From assembly GCA_031392925.1 (NCBI GenBank), contig JANMVV010000049.1, forward strand, positions 1 through 64,000: a stretch of 64,000 bases of DNA, in the 5' to 3' direction. Numbering within the stretch: position 1 is the stretch's first letter; the number at the start of each line of letters is the position of its first letter. Source of the DNA: JAGNNV01 sp031392925. GTDB lineage: Bacteria > Acidobacteriota > Vicinamibacteria > Fen-336 > JAGNNV01. Of this stretch, positions 38,646 to 47,806 are shown piece by piece. The translations under genes were made by a program, and so were the position numbers. The notes below the pieces were generated by a model, which saw only the letters and a program-made list of their open reading frames with translations, did not search any database and was not told the origin of the DNA.

Positions 38646-38674
38646 TTCACAGAACTTTCAACATCGTTTAGAAT
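38646..38674 (+). promoter_or_regulatory. Putative dnaN promoter
   Basis: TTCACA (38646-38651), a 17-nt spacer and TAGAAT (38669-38674); each hexamer is 5/6 to the sigma70 consensus. The predicted start is about 135 nt before dnaN. Confidence 0.4.
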
Positions 38675-38815
38675 AACGTAACGGGTTGAAAATAAAAGAC
38701 ATCAATCAGATATTCACTGCTCAAAACAAACTCCTCTGAATAGATAACTATCTCTTCTGATTCTCAAGTAGAAGAAGAAAGAAACGTTGCTTCAAGCAGG
38801 TTCTGAAAGTAGGCC

Positions 38816-39928
38816 ATGGAAATAACTGTTCGCCGGGAAGACCTCGTGAGAGACCTTCAAGTTATCCAGGGAATCGTCGATCGACGGGGAGCCATAGCGA
38901 TTCTCTCCAACGCACTTCTGGTCGCTTCCAACGACTCTCTCTCCCTCTCCGCCACAGATCTTGACGTTTCCGTGAAGGCCGTCTGTCCGGCGCGGGTCAA
39001 GAAAGCCGGGGCGACGACGCTTCCGGCGCGGAAGCTCCACGACATCGTTAAGGCCCTTCCTTCCGGTTCAGACATCCTCCTGCGCGATGACGAAGAAGGC
39101 TTCGTCTCCGTGCAGAGCGAGAGAACGAACTACAAGGTCGCCACCCTGCCGAAGGACGACTTCCCGACGCTTCCGGAAAACAAGGGTGCGAGTGAAATAG
39201 CGCTTCCCGCCGCGGTCATGAGTCGCTTGATCGGCAAGACGAGCTTTGCCATCACGGTCGAGGACGCCCGCTACTACCTTGGTGGCGCCCTCTTGATCGT
39301 ACAGGGCGACACCGTCACCATGGTGACCACCGACGGCCATCGTCTCTGCTTCGCCAGGGAGAAGGTCGAGGGCGCGAAGTTCAAGGAGGAGCGGGTTCTC
39401 ATCCCGCGAAAGGCCATCAACGAGTTGAAGCAGGTGACCGAAGGAGAGGAAACGGTCTTCTTCTCCCGGACGGAAAACCACCTGATCTTCAGGACCCCGC
39501 GGCGCACCCTGACCAGCAAGCTGGTCGAAGGTCAGTTCCCCGCTCACGAGAAAGTCATTGCCGCCAAGGGCCCGAAAGTGGGGCAGACGAAGCGCGTCGA
39601 ACTCCTCGATGCGCTTCGACGCGTCAGTCTGCTTTCAACCGAAAGGTCCCGGGCCATTCGCCTCACCATGAAGCCGGGGGAGATAGAACTCCACGCTTCG
39701 TCGCCGGATCAGGGCGAGGCGGTCGAAACGTTCGCCGCCGAATACTCGGGAGAGCAGGTCGATATCGGCTTCAACGCGCAGTACCTCATTGATTTTCTCT
39801 CCGTCCTCAGCGACGCCGAGGTGACGATCGAACTCAAAGACAGCGACGCGCAAGGAATCTTTTATCCATCTTCTCAGAAGGACGGAGATTCGATGCATCG
39901 CTATGTCCTCATGCCGATGAGGCTTTAG
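38816..39928 (+). CDS. dnaN: DNA polymerase III beta subunit (sliding clamp)
   Basis: 370 aa, the usual clamp length, with three repeated beta folds (EITVRREDLVRDL at the start, ISRL-like AAVMSRLIGKTSFAIT in the second, RVELLDALRRVSLLS in the third) and the conserved C-terminal YVLMPMRL. The dimer ring tethers polymerase to DNA. ATG start. Followed after 127 nt by gyrB. Confidence 0.97.
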   Translation: MEITVRREDLVRDLQVIQGIVDRRGAIAILSNALLVASNDSLSLSATDLDVSVKAVCPARVKKAGATTLPARKLHDIVKALPSGSDILLRDDEEGFVSVQSERTNYKVATLPKDDFPTLPENKGASEIALPAAVMSRLIGKTSFAITVEDARYYLGGALLIVQGDTVTMVTTDGHRLCFAREKVEGAKFKEERVLIPRKAINELKQVTEGEETVFFSRTENHLIFRTPRRTLTSKLVEGQFPAHEKVIAAKGPKVGQTKRVELLDALRRVSLLSTERSRAIRLTMKPGEIELHASSPDQGEAVETFAAEYSGEQVDIGFNAQYLIDFLSVLSDAEVTIELKDSDAQGIFYPSSQKDGDSMHRYVLMPMRL

Positions 39929-40055
39929 AGCCTCCCCGCAAGCAAGGCAGGAGCGCGGCTCGCCGGGCAAGGCCCGGGGCCGAGTCCGGGGCCCCCACCA
40001 CGCCCAGGGATGGGCCGCCGCGACCGCACCAAAGAACGGAATCACGCACAGAGAA

Positions 40056-42449
40056 ATGATCGAAAAAACCGACGAGATCGCCTACGGCGCAGACACCATC
40101 AAGGTCCTGGAAGGACTTGAAGCGGTTCGCGTTCGCCCCGCGATGTACATCGGCTCCACCGGCGAGTCCGGCCTGCATCACCTCGTTTACGAGGTTGTCG
40201 ACAACTCCGTCGACGAGGCCCTTGCGGGGCACTGCGACACGGTTGAAGTGTTCATCCACATCAACAACTCGATTACCGTCATCGACAACGGACGAGGTAT
40301 CCCAACCGGGCCGCATGCCTCAGGGCTCGGCGACACCGCCGAAGTGGTTCTGACCAAACTCCACGCCGGCGGCAAGTTCGAGAAAAAGGCCTATCAGGTC
40401 TCCGGCGGTCTTCACGGCGTCGGCGTCTCCGTCGTGAACGCGCTTTCGGAGCGACTGGATCTCGTCATCTGGCGAGAGGGCAAGACCTTCACCCAGAGCT
40501 ACGAAAAGGGCATCCCGGTCACGCCCGTGATCGAGGTCGGGCCCGCGGACCGGCGCGGAACGAAGGTCACATTCAAGCCCGATCCGACGATCTTTGAAAG
40601 CACGCTGTTCTCGTTCGACACCCTCTCGCAGCGTCTGCGCGAGCTCTCCTTCCTCAACCGCGGCATTCTGATTTCCCTGATCGATGAACGCGACGGAAAA
40701 GCGCACCGGTTCAAGTACGAAGGCGGCATCGCTTCTTACGTCGAGCACCTCAACAAGAACAAGGCGGTCATCACCCCCGAACCGGTGCAAGTGGGCGGCA
40801 CCAAGGACGGCGTGGTCGTCGAGGTGGCGATGCAGTGGAACGACGGCTACGCCGAGAACATCCACAGTTTCGCCAACAACATCAACACCCACGAGGGCGG
40901 CTCCCACCTCATCGGCTTCAAGAGCGCCCTGACCCGGACCCTCAATAGCTACGCCCAGTCCAAGAACCTGCTCAAGGAAGGCGAGGCGTTCGCGGGCGAA
41001 GACACGCGCGAGGGCCTGTGCGCGGTCATCAGCGTTAAGGTGCCCAATCCGCAGTTCGAGGGCCAGACCAAGGGAAAGCTCGGCAACTCCGAAGTGAAGG
41101 GCCTGGTGGAGAGCCTGGTCAACGAAAAGCTCGGGGCCTTCCTGGAAGAAAACCCCGGCTTGGGGAAGCGGATTCTTCAGAAGGGTCTCGACGCCCTTCG
41201 GGCCCGCGAGGCGGCGCGGAAGGCCAGGGATCTGACCCGTCGCAAGGGGGCGCTCGACAGCGCGGGGCTCCCCGGAAAACTGGCGGAATGCCAGGAACGA
41301 AACCCGGCCCTTTGCGAGCTGTATCTGGTCGAGGGCGAGTCGGCCGGCGGCTCGGCGAAGCAGGGTCGCGACCGCGTGTTCCAGGCCATCCTTCCCCTGA
41401 AGGGCAAGATCCTGAACGTCGAGAAGGCGCGTCTCGACAAGACGCTCGCCTTCGAAGAAATCAGGAACATCATCGCCGCCCTCGGCACCGGGGTGGGCGC
41501 CGACGACTTCGATGTGACCAAGCTCCGCTACCACCGGATCATCCTGATGTGCGACGCCGACGTCGACGGCAGCCACATTCGGACGCTGCGTCTCACGTTC
41601 TTCTATCGCCAGATGAAGGAACTGATCGAGCGCGGACATCTCTTCATCGCCCAGCCCCCGCTCTTCAAAGCCAAGCACGGAAAGTCCGGCCGCTACATGA
41701 AGGACGAGGCGGCGCTGGACGGGTATCTCCTTGACCGCGCCCTCGAAGGGCGCACGATCTCGAACGCGTCGGGAGCCACCGTCGAACCGGCCAAGGTCCG
41801 GCGCTTCGTGGAGCGCCTCACCGGCGTTGCGAAGATGCTCTCGAGGATCGAACGCCGGGGCATTTCCAGAAAGCTCGCAGACATCCTGGTCCGCCAAGGC
41901 GCGCGTGACGCGAGGTTCTTCCAGGACAAGGTCGCCCTGCAGACCGCGATTCAACCGTTTCGCGACGGTGGCGACGAGATCAGCGTCGAAGCGCTCGAGG
42001 GCGGGGCCGGGTACGAGCTCGCCTATGAGGACAAGAGCGTCTCCCCGCCCCGCCGTTCCACCGCGGGGGCCGACTTCGTCGCGACTCCGGAGTACAAGGC
42101 CCTCTTCTCGGCCTTCGAGGACGTGAAGGAGTTCGACCAGCCGCCTTTCGAGATCCATCAGGGCAGCAACACCGACAAGGTGTTCGCCCGCGACGCCCTC
42201 GTCGCGAAGCTCATGGACGAAGGCCGCAAGGGCCTCCAGATCCAGCGTTACAAGGGCCTCGGCGAAATGAACCCCGAGGAGCTCTGGGAGACCACCATGG
42301 ATCCCACCCAGCGAACCCTCGTGCAGGTGCGGCTCGAGGATGAGGAGGTGGCCGAGGTCATGTTCTCGACCCTCATGGGGGACGCGGTCGAACCCCGCCG
42401 GCTCTTCATCGAAGAGAACGCTTTGAACGTCCGCAATCTCGACGTCTAG
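40056..42449 (+). CDS. gyrB: DNA gyrase subunit B
   Basis: 797 aa. GHKL ATPase (YEVVDNSVDEALAG, DNGRGIPTG, GGLHGVGVSVVNALS), transducer domain (NINTHEGGSHLIGFK) and TOPRIM domain (VEGESAGGSAKQGRDR, DADVDGSHIRTL). About 165 extra residues lie between the TOPRIM DAD motif and the C-terminal YKGLGEMNPEELWETTMD, as in the long Gram-negative GyrB type. ATG start. gyrA begins 4 nt after its stop. Confidence 0.97.
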   Translation: MIEKTDEIAYGADTIKVLEGLEAVRVRPAMYIGSTGESGLHHLVYEVVDNSVDEALAGHCDTVEVFIHINNSITVIDNGRGIPTGPHASGLGDTAEVVLTKLHAGGKFEKKAYQVSGGLHGVGVSVVNALSERLDLVIWREGKTFTQSYEKGIPVTPVIEVGPADRRGTKVTFKPDPTIFESTLFSFDTLSQRLRELSFLNRGILISLIDERDGKAHRFKYEGGIASYVEHLNKNKAVITPEPVQVGGTKDGVVVEVAMQWNDGYAENIHSFANNINTHEGGSHLIGFKSALTRTLNSYAQSKNLLKEGEAFAGEDTREGLCAVISVKVPNPQFEGQTKGKLGNSEVKGLVESLVNEKLGAFLEENPGLGKRILQKGLDALRAREAARKARDLTRRKGALDSAGLPGKLAECQERNPALCELYLVEGESAGGSAKQGRDRVFQAILPLKGKILNVEKARLDKTLAFEEIRNIIAALGTGVGADDFDVTKLRYHRIILMCDADVDGSHIRTLRLTFFYRQMKELIERGHLFIAQPPLFKAKHGKSGRYMKDEAALDGYLLDRALEGRTISNASGATVEPAKVRRFVERLTGVAKMLSRIERRGISRKLADILVRQGARDARFFQDKVALQTAIQPFRDGGDEISVEALEGGAGYELAYEDKSVSPPRRSTAGADFVATPEYKALFSAFEDVKEFDQPPFEIHQGSNTDKVFARDALVAKLMDEGRKGLQIQRYKGLGEMNPEELWETTMDPTQRTLVQVRLEDEEVAEVMFSTLMGDAVEPRRLFIEENALNVRNLDV

Positions 42450-42453
42450 AACG

Positions 42454-44964
42454 ATGACCCAGAACGACTACGCCCTCCACACCATCCCGGTCAACATCGC
42501 CGACGAGATGAAGCAGTCCTACATGGACTACGCCATGTCGGTAATCATCGGTCGGGCCCTGCCCGACGTTCGCGACGGCCTGAAGCCGGCGAATCGCCGC
42601 GTGCTCTACACCATGCACGAGATCGGTCTCGTCCCCGGCAAGCCCTTCCGAAAGAGCGCCGGCATCGTCGGCGACGTCATGGGTAAGTACCATCCTCACG
42701 GCGACGTGGCGGTCTACGACACCCTCGTGCGCATGGCGCAGCCCTTCAACATGCGCGCCATCCTGGTCGACGGCCAGGGCAACTTTGGCTCGGTGGATGG
42801 GGATCGCGCGGCCGCCATGCGCTACACCGAGGCCCGGCTGACCAGGATCGCGGTCACCATGATGGCCGACCTCGACAAGGAGACGGTCGAGTTCCAGCCG
42901 AACTACGACGACCGACTGGAAGAGCCGACCGTGCTCCCGACCATCCTCCCCGCCCTTCTGGTGAACGGGTCTTCGGGCATCGCGGTGGGCATGGCCACGA
43001 ACATCCCTCCCCACAACTTGAGCGAGGTCGTGGACGGGCTCGTCTACCTGGTGGAGAACCAGAATCTTTCGGTGGATGAGCGCGTGGACGGCCTTCTTGA
43101 GCGCGTGACCGGGCCGGACTTCCCGACCGGCGGCTACATCCTGGGCAAGAGCGGGATCCGGCAGGCGTACCTCACCGGCCGCGGCTCCGTCACCATGCGC
43201 GCCCGTGCGGAAATCGAGAAGCGCAAGGGCGACAAGGAAGCGATCGTCGTTACCGAGATCCCGTTCCAGGTGAACAAGGCCCGGGTGATCGAGAAGATCG
43301 CCGAGCTGTGGCGTGAGAAGAAGATCGACGGCATCACCGAGGTTCGCGACGAAAGCGATCGTCGCGGCATGCGCATGGTCGTCGACATCCGCAAGGGCGA
43401 GTCCGCCCAGGTCATCCTGAACCAGCTCTATAAGCAGACACAGCTTCAGGACACGTTTGGCATCAGCATGCTCGCCATCGTCCACAAGCGGCCGCGAGTG
43501 CTCTCGCTGCTCGAGGTGTGCGACTACTTCATCGGCTTCCGGCGGGAGGTTGTTCGAAAACGGATCGAGTTCGAGCTTCGCAAGGCCGAGGCCCGCGCCC
43601 ATATCCTGCGCGGCTACGTCATCGCCCTCGACAACCTCGATGCGGTGATCTCGCTGATCCGCAGCGCCCCGTCGCCCCAAGAGGCCCGAACCCAGCTCGT
43701 CGCACGATTCGTTCTTTCCGAGATTCAAGCGGTCGCGATTCTTGAGTTGCAGCTGCAGCGGCTGACCGGTCTCGAGCGGCAGAAGATCATGGACGAGCTC
43801 GCGGAGATCGAGGCCACCATCGCGCGGCTCAAGAAGATCCTCGGGAGCAAGCACGAGATCGACCTGATCGTGGTTGCCGAACTCAAGGCCCTCAAGGAGA
43901 CCCACGGCGATGCCCGCCGGACCGAGCTGATCGACGCCCCCGACGACATCTCGATCGAAGACACCATCGCCGACGAGGACGTGGCCATCTCGATCACCCA
44001 CGACGGCTACATCAAGCGCACGCCGATGACTCTGTACCGCAGCCAGCGCCGCGGCGGTCGTGGCCGGGTGGGGATGAAGACCAAGGAAGAGGATTTCGTC
44101 GAGAACCTCTTCGTGGCCTCGACTCACTCCTACGTCCTGATCTTCACCAATCGAGGCCGCCTGTACTGGCTCAAGGTCCACGAGATCCCGGATGTCGGAC
44201 CACAAGCCAAGGGCAAGGCCGTCGTCAATCTGGTGCGTCTGCAAGAGGGCGAGAAGATCGCCGCCTTCGTGGCCTGCCGGGATTTCGAGGCCAAGGGCTA
44301 CATCGTGCTTGCCACCCGCAAGGGCGTCATCAAGAAGACCGAACTCGCTTCGTTCTCGAACCCGAGACCGGGCGGGATCATCGCCCTTGGGGTTGAAGAC
44401 GACGATGCTCTCATCGACGCCATGCAGACCAGCGGCACGGATCAACTCCTGCTCTCCACGCGCGGAGGCATGGCCATCCGGTTCGAGGAGACGGATGTCC
44501 GTCCGATGGGCCGAACGGCTTACGGGGTCAAAGGCGTCGACCTCGACGAGGCCGACACCGTGGTGTCTCTGGAAGTGGTACGCGCGGCCGGCCGGGTCCT
44601 GACCGTGTGCGAAAACGGCTACGGAAAGTGCACGCCGATCGAGGAGTACCGGATCCAGGGGCGGGGCGGTAAAGGCATCATCAACATCAAGACCGAGGGC
44701 CGCAACGGAGCGGTGATCGGGGTGAAGTTCATGAGCGGAGATGAGGGCGTCATGCTCATCACCGGCAAGGGTATGATCATTCGAACACGATCTACCGAAA
44801 TCTCGACAATGGGTCGGAACACGCAAGGCGTGCGACTGATTCAGACGGACGACGGCGACCAGCTGGTTTCCATCGCCCGTCTCGCCGAGAAGGACGAGAG
44901 CACAGACACTACGGACACGGCTGAGGGCGAGGCCCCAACCGAAACGCCAGGGAGCGAATCATGA
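42454..44964 (+). CDS. gyrA: DNA gyrase subunit A
   Basis: 836 aa. Breakage-reunion domain with catalytic Tyr in AAMRYTEARL and the quinolone region HPHGDVAVYDTLVRMAQ, coiled coil, and six-bladed C-terminal domain with the GyrA-box QRRGGRG, which marks gyrase rather than topoisomerase IV. The E. coli Ser83 position is Val; the Asp87 position is kept. The C-terminal tail is acidic and Thr-rich. ATG start; stop overlaps the next gene (ATGA). Confidence 0.97.
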   Translation: MTQNDYALHTIPVNIADEMKQSYMDYAMSVIIGRALPDVRDGLKPANRRVLYTMHEIGLVPGKPFRKSAGIVGDVMGKYHPHGDVAVYDTLVRMAQPFNMRAILVDGQGNFGSVDGDRAAAMRYTEARLTRIAVTMMADLDKETVEFQPNYDDRLEEPTVLPTILPALLVNGSSGIAVGMATNIPPHNLSEVVDGLVYLVENQNLSVDERVDGLLERVTGPDFPTGGYILGKSGIRQAYLTGRGSVTMRARAEIEKRKGDKEAIVVTEIPFQVNKARVIEKIAELWREKKIDGITEVRDESDRRGMRMVVDIRKGESAQVILNQLYKQTQLQDTFGISMLAIVHKRPRVLSLLEVCDYFIGFRREVVRKRIEFELRKAEARAHILRGYVIALDNLDAVISLIRSAPSPQEARTQLVARFVLSEIQAVAILELQLQRLTGLERQKIMDELAEIEATIARLKKILGSKHEIDLIVVAELKALKETHGDARRTELIDAPDDISIEDTIADEDVAISITHDGYIKRTPMTLYRSQRRGGRGRVGMKTKEEDFVENLFVASTHSYVLIFTNRGRLYWLKVHEIPDVGPQAKGKAVVNLVRLQEGEKIAAFVACRDFEAKGYIVLATRKGVIKKTELASFSNPRPGGIIALGVEDDDALIDAMQTSGTDQLLLSTRGGMAIRFEETDVRPMGRTAYGVKGVDLDEADTVVSLEVVRAAGRVLTVCENGYGKCTPIEEYRIQGRGGKGIINIKTEGRNGAVIGVKFMSGDEGVMLITGKGMIIRTRSTEISTMGRNTQGVRLIQTDDGDQLVSIARLAEKDESTDTTDTAEGEAPTETPGSES

Positions 44965-45632
44965 AGAATTCCTACATCGGCTTTACCGCGGCAGCGGCCT
45001 TCGCTGCTCTCACCATCGCCTGCGGCAATCAGGAAACACAGGTGATCGAGAACTTCTTTCGCGCCGTTCAGGCGAAGGACAATCAGACCGTCAGCAGCTT
45101 CGCCGTGGTCCAGTTCGACCAGGAAGTGAAGAGCTGGAAGGTCAAGAGTGTCGGCGAGGAAGAGCGCGGCCCCGCCCCCCTGGCCACCTTGGCCAAGGCG
45201 CTCAAGGACGCCGACGAAGCGGCCGCCCAGAACAAGAAGGACGCGAGCGCCTACTTCAACGCGCATCCGCTCGAAGTCGACAAGGTGAAGCCTCTCGTCG
45301 AGAGCGGAGGCAAGGTGCCGGCGAATCTGCAGAAGACCGCCGATGACTGGAAGCGTTTCAGCGAAACCGACCGCGATCTGAAGGAGAAGGCCGCCAACGC
45401 CAAGCAGGCCTACGAGCGGGAAAAGCGTCTCGTCACGATGTCCACCGGCTCCGCTGGCAGCGCCGACTCGCTCGCCGGGGACCTGATCAGCAAGACCGCC
45501 ATTGTCGAGGTCGAATCGGGTGGCGACGTGAAGCCCTATGCGATCCAGCTTCGCAAGTACGACGTCGCCCCCGCCGGCCAGACCGCCAAAGTGATGAGCC
45601 GCTGGCTCATCTATTCCATCACCAAGCAGTAG
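44961..45632 (+). CDS. Unrecognised predicted lipoprotein coupled to gyrA
   Basis: 223 aa. Signal peptide ending in a lipobox-like ALTIACG (Cys about residue 21), so probably lipid-anchored in the envelope. The rest is soluble, Lys/Ala-rich, with a helical and probably coiled middle (about 110-160, ETDRDLKEKAANAKQAYERE) and a C-terminal beta-like part with VEVESGGDVKPYAIQLRKY. I do not recognise a family; the start region after the Cys (VIENFFRAVQAKD) recalls NTF2/DUF4878-type lipoproteins but this is weak. Its ATG overlaps the gyrA stop. Confidence 0.7.
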   Translation: MKNSYIGFTAAAAFAALTIACGNQETQVIENFFRAVQAKDNQTVSSFAVVQFDQEVKSWKVKSVGEEERGPAPLATLAKALKDADEAAAQNKKDASAYFNAHPLEVDKVKPLVESGGKVPANLQKTADDWKRFSETDRDLKEKAANAKQAYEREKRLVTMSTGSAGSADSLAGDLISKTAIVEVESGGDVKPYAIQLRKYDVAPAGQTAKVMSRWLIYSITKQ

Positions 45633-45664
45633 TTCTCTCCGACGGTCCGGAGCCCGCGCGAGGA

Positions 45665-47791
45665 CTAGGCGGGCTTCAGGCCAGCGAACTTTGCGAGCAG
45701 TCGTGTGGCGCCGCGGTCGGGGAAGGAAACCGTCAATTTCGCATCCCCCCCCGCGCCCTCGACGCGAAGTACCGTTCCGCAGCCGAAGTGATCGTGCATG
45801 ACCCTTTGCCCCGGGTGGAAGCGCAGGGGCCGCGGGGTTTCCTCACCGGGCTCCCGAACCAAGACCGGCCGAATCGCGGTCGCACGAACCGCGCCCCCTC
45901 CGGAAGGACCGTCGAAACACTCCGGGGGGATCTCCGAAAGGAAGCGGCTCGGGAGGGTGACCCGGCGATCTCCAAAATAAGAGCGTTCGCGCGCCCTGGT
46001 CAACACCAGCCGGTTTCGCGCCCGGGTCATTCCCACGTAGCACAGCCGGCGCTCCTCTTCCATCTGTCCCGGGTCTTGCACCGCGCGCATGTGGGGGATC
46101 AACCCCTCCTCCATGCCGACCAGGAACACGGTATCGAACTCCAGGCCTTTCGCGGCATGAAGCGTCATCAGCAGAACCGGAGCATCGTCGCGGATTGAGT
46201 CGGCGTCTCCGAGGAGGAAGGTCCGGTCCAGAAACTCCCTCACCCCGAGGCCCTCCCGCTCCTCGAAGTCAGTGGCCGCCGTCCGCAGCTCCTTGAGGTT
46301 CTGCAGTCGATCCTCCCGGATCGGAGAGGGTTCCTCGTCGATGAGCGTCTCGTAGCCGGTCTTTTCGATCACCGCATCCACGAGCGCGCCCGGTCCGAGC
46401 GACTCCTGGAGGTCCTTGAGTTCAGCGACGAGCGCGATGAAGCGTCCGAGAGCCGATCGCGTTCTCGTGGGCAGCACATCCGAAGCGAGGATGTCCTTGA
46501 GCCCCGCCCATAAGGAGACACCTTTCCGCTGGGCCGCGGCGGTGATGGCGCCGAGCGTCTGCTCGCCCACGCCGCGGGGCGGAACGTTCACCACGCGCCG
46601 GAACGCCGAATCATCATCCGCGTTCAAAACGAGGCGCAAATAGGAAAGGACGTCCCGGATCTCCCGCCGGGCGTAGAAACCGACCGCACCCACCACCTGA
46701 TACCGGATCCGTGCCGCGGCGAACGCTTCCTCGAGCGCGCGGCTCTGAGCGTTCATTCGATAGAGGCAGGCGATGCGGAGGCCGTCGCCATTTCGCTGGA
46801 TATCCGCCGCCACTTTGAGCGCCTCCTCGTACTCGTCGCGCGCCACCAGATTCTCGACGTGGCGGCCGCCCGGCCGCATCGCCTTCAGGGTCTTGCCAAT
46901 CCGGTTTTCGTTCTTGACCACGAGCCCGGAGGCCGCATCGAGGATGGCCTGAGTGGACCGGTAGTTTTCCTCAAGACGGAGAATCGACGCCCCCGGGAAG
47001 TCGCGCTCGAACTCCAGGATGTTCCGGATATCGGCGCCCCGCCAGGAATAGATGGACTGGTCTTCGTCGCCCACCACCGTGACGTTCTTGTGGGTGGACG
47101 CGAGCGCGCGCACGATCCGGTATTGAAGACGATTCGTGTCCTGGTATTCATCGACGAGGATGTACCGGAAGGCGAGTTGGGTATCGCGATCGAGGACATC
47201 GCTCTCTTCGAGAACCCGGGCCGAAAACGCCAGCAGGTCGTCGAAGTCCACGGCGTTGGCGGCACGAAGCCCCGCGTTGTACCGGCCGGCCAGTTCGTTC
47301 AGAACCTCAAGCCGGTAGTCCCTCACGTCCCCTTCGGAATAGGGCCTCCCGTTCTTCTGCATGGAAAGCAGAGAGAGAACGCGCCTTGGCGCGTAGGTCT
47401 TGTCGGAGAGGCCGACGGATGCGATCGCGCGCTTGACCAGGGACACGGACTCATCCTGGTCGTAGATCACGAAGTCGCGAGACAGGCCGGCGTCTTCGGG
47501 ATGCCGGCGCAGGATGCGCACGCACAGCGCGTGAAAGGTCATGATCCAGGCCGACTTCGCTCGCGGGCCCAGGCGTTCCTCGATCCGGCGACGCATTTCG
47601 TCCGCGGCCTTGTTGGTGAACGTGACCGCGAGGATCTCCCGCGGTTCGACACCCATCTCCGAAACCAGGAAGGACACGCGCTCCGTGATCACCCGGGTCT
47701 TTCCGCTGCCCGCTCCGGCCAGGATGAGGGTCGGGCCATGGGCCGCGCGCACCGCGGCAATCTGCTCGGCGCTGAGCGAGGGAAGGCTCAA
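45665..47791 (-). CDS. UvrD/PcrA-type superfamily 1 DNA helicase
   Basis: 708 aa. 3'-5' helicase with motif I AGAGSGKTRVI, Ia VTFTNKAADEMRRR, II VDEYQDTN, III VGDEDQSIYSWRGA, IV RLEENYRST, V LMTLHAAKGLEF, VI VGMTRARNRLVL, and a C-terminal Tudor-like polymerase-binding segment (PGQRVMHDHFGCGTV) seen in PcrA and UvrD. Acts in excision and mismatch repair and clears RNA polymerase or RecA. ATG start, 15 nt after glmS on the same strand. Confidence 0.94.
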   Translation of the reverse strand: MSLPSLSAEQIAAVRAAHGPTLILAGAGSGKTRVITERVSFLVSEMGVEPREILAVTFTNKAADEMRRRIEERLGPRAKSAWIMTFHALCVRILRRHPEDAGLSRDFVIYDQDESVSLVKRAIASVGLSDKTYAPRRVLSLLSMQKNGRPYSEGDVRDYRLEVLNELAGRYNAGLRAANAVDFDDLLAFSARVLEESDVLDRDTQLAFRYILVDEYQDTNRLQYRIVRALASTHKNVTVVGDEDQSIYSWRGADIRNILEFERDFPGASILRLEENYRSTQAILDAASGLVVKNENRIGKTLKAMRPGGRHVENLVARDEYEEALKVAADIQRNGDGLRIACLYRMNAQSRALEEAFAAARIRYQVVGAVGFYARREIRDVLSYLRLVLNADDDSAFRRVVNVPPRGVGEQTLGAITAAAQRKGVSLWAGLKDILASDVLPTRTRSALGRFIALVAELKDLQESLGPGALVDAVIEKTGYETLIDEEPSPIREDRLQNLKELRTAATDFEEREGLGVREFLDRTFLLGDADSIRDDAPVLLMTLHAAKGLEFDTVFLVGMEEGLIPHMRAVQDPGQMEEERRLCYVGMTRARNRLVLTRARERSYFGDRRVTLPSRFLSEIPPECFDGPSGGGAVRATAIRPVLVREPGEETPRPLRFHPGQRVMHDHFGCGTVLRVEGAGGDAKLTVSFPDRGATRLLAKFAGLKPA

Positions 47792-47806
47792 GGCTCTCGT
47801 TTCGAG

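Larger units (their letters stand above)
38549..38815. other. AT-rich dnaA-dnaN spacer, candidate replication origin
   Basis: 267 nt, clearly richer in A/T than the flanking genes, especially 38641-38815, which would suit a duplex-unwinding element. No exact TTATCCACA box is seen. A TTCAAC/TCCAAC motif recurs: TTCAACACA (38572-38580), TCTCCAACACT (38623-38633), TTCAACATC (38657-38665) and TTCAACCCG on the minus strand (38682-38690). The dnaA-dnaN-gyrB-gyrA context, a parS 4.5 kb away and strand divergence around dnaA support an origin nearby. Confidence 0.55.
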
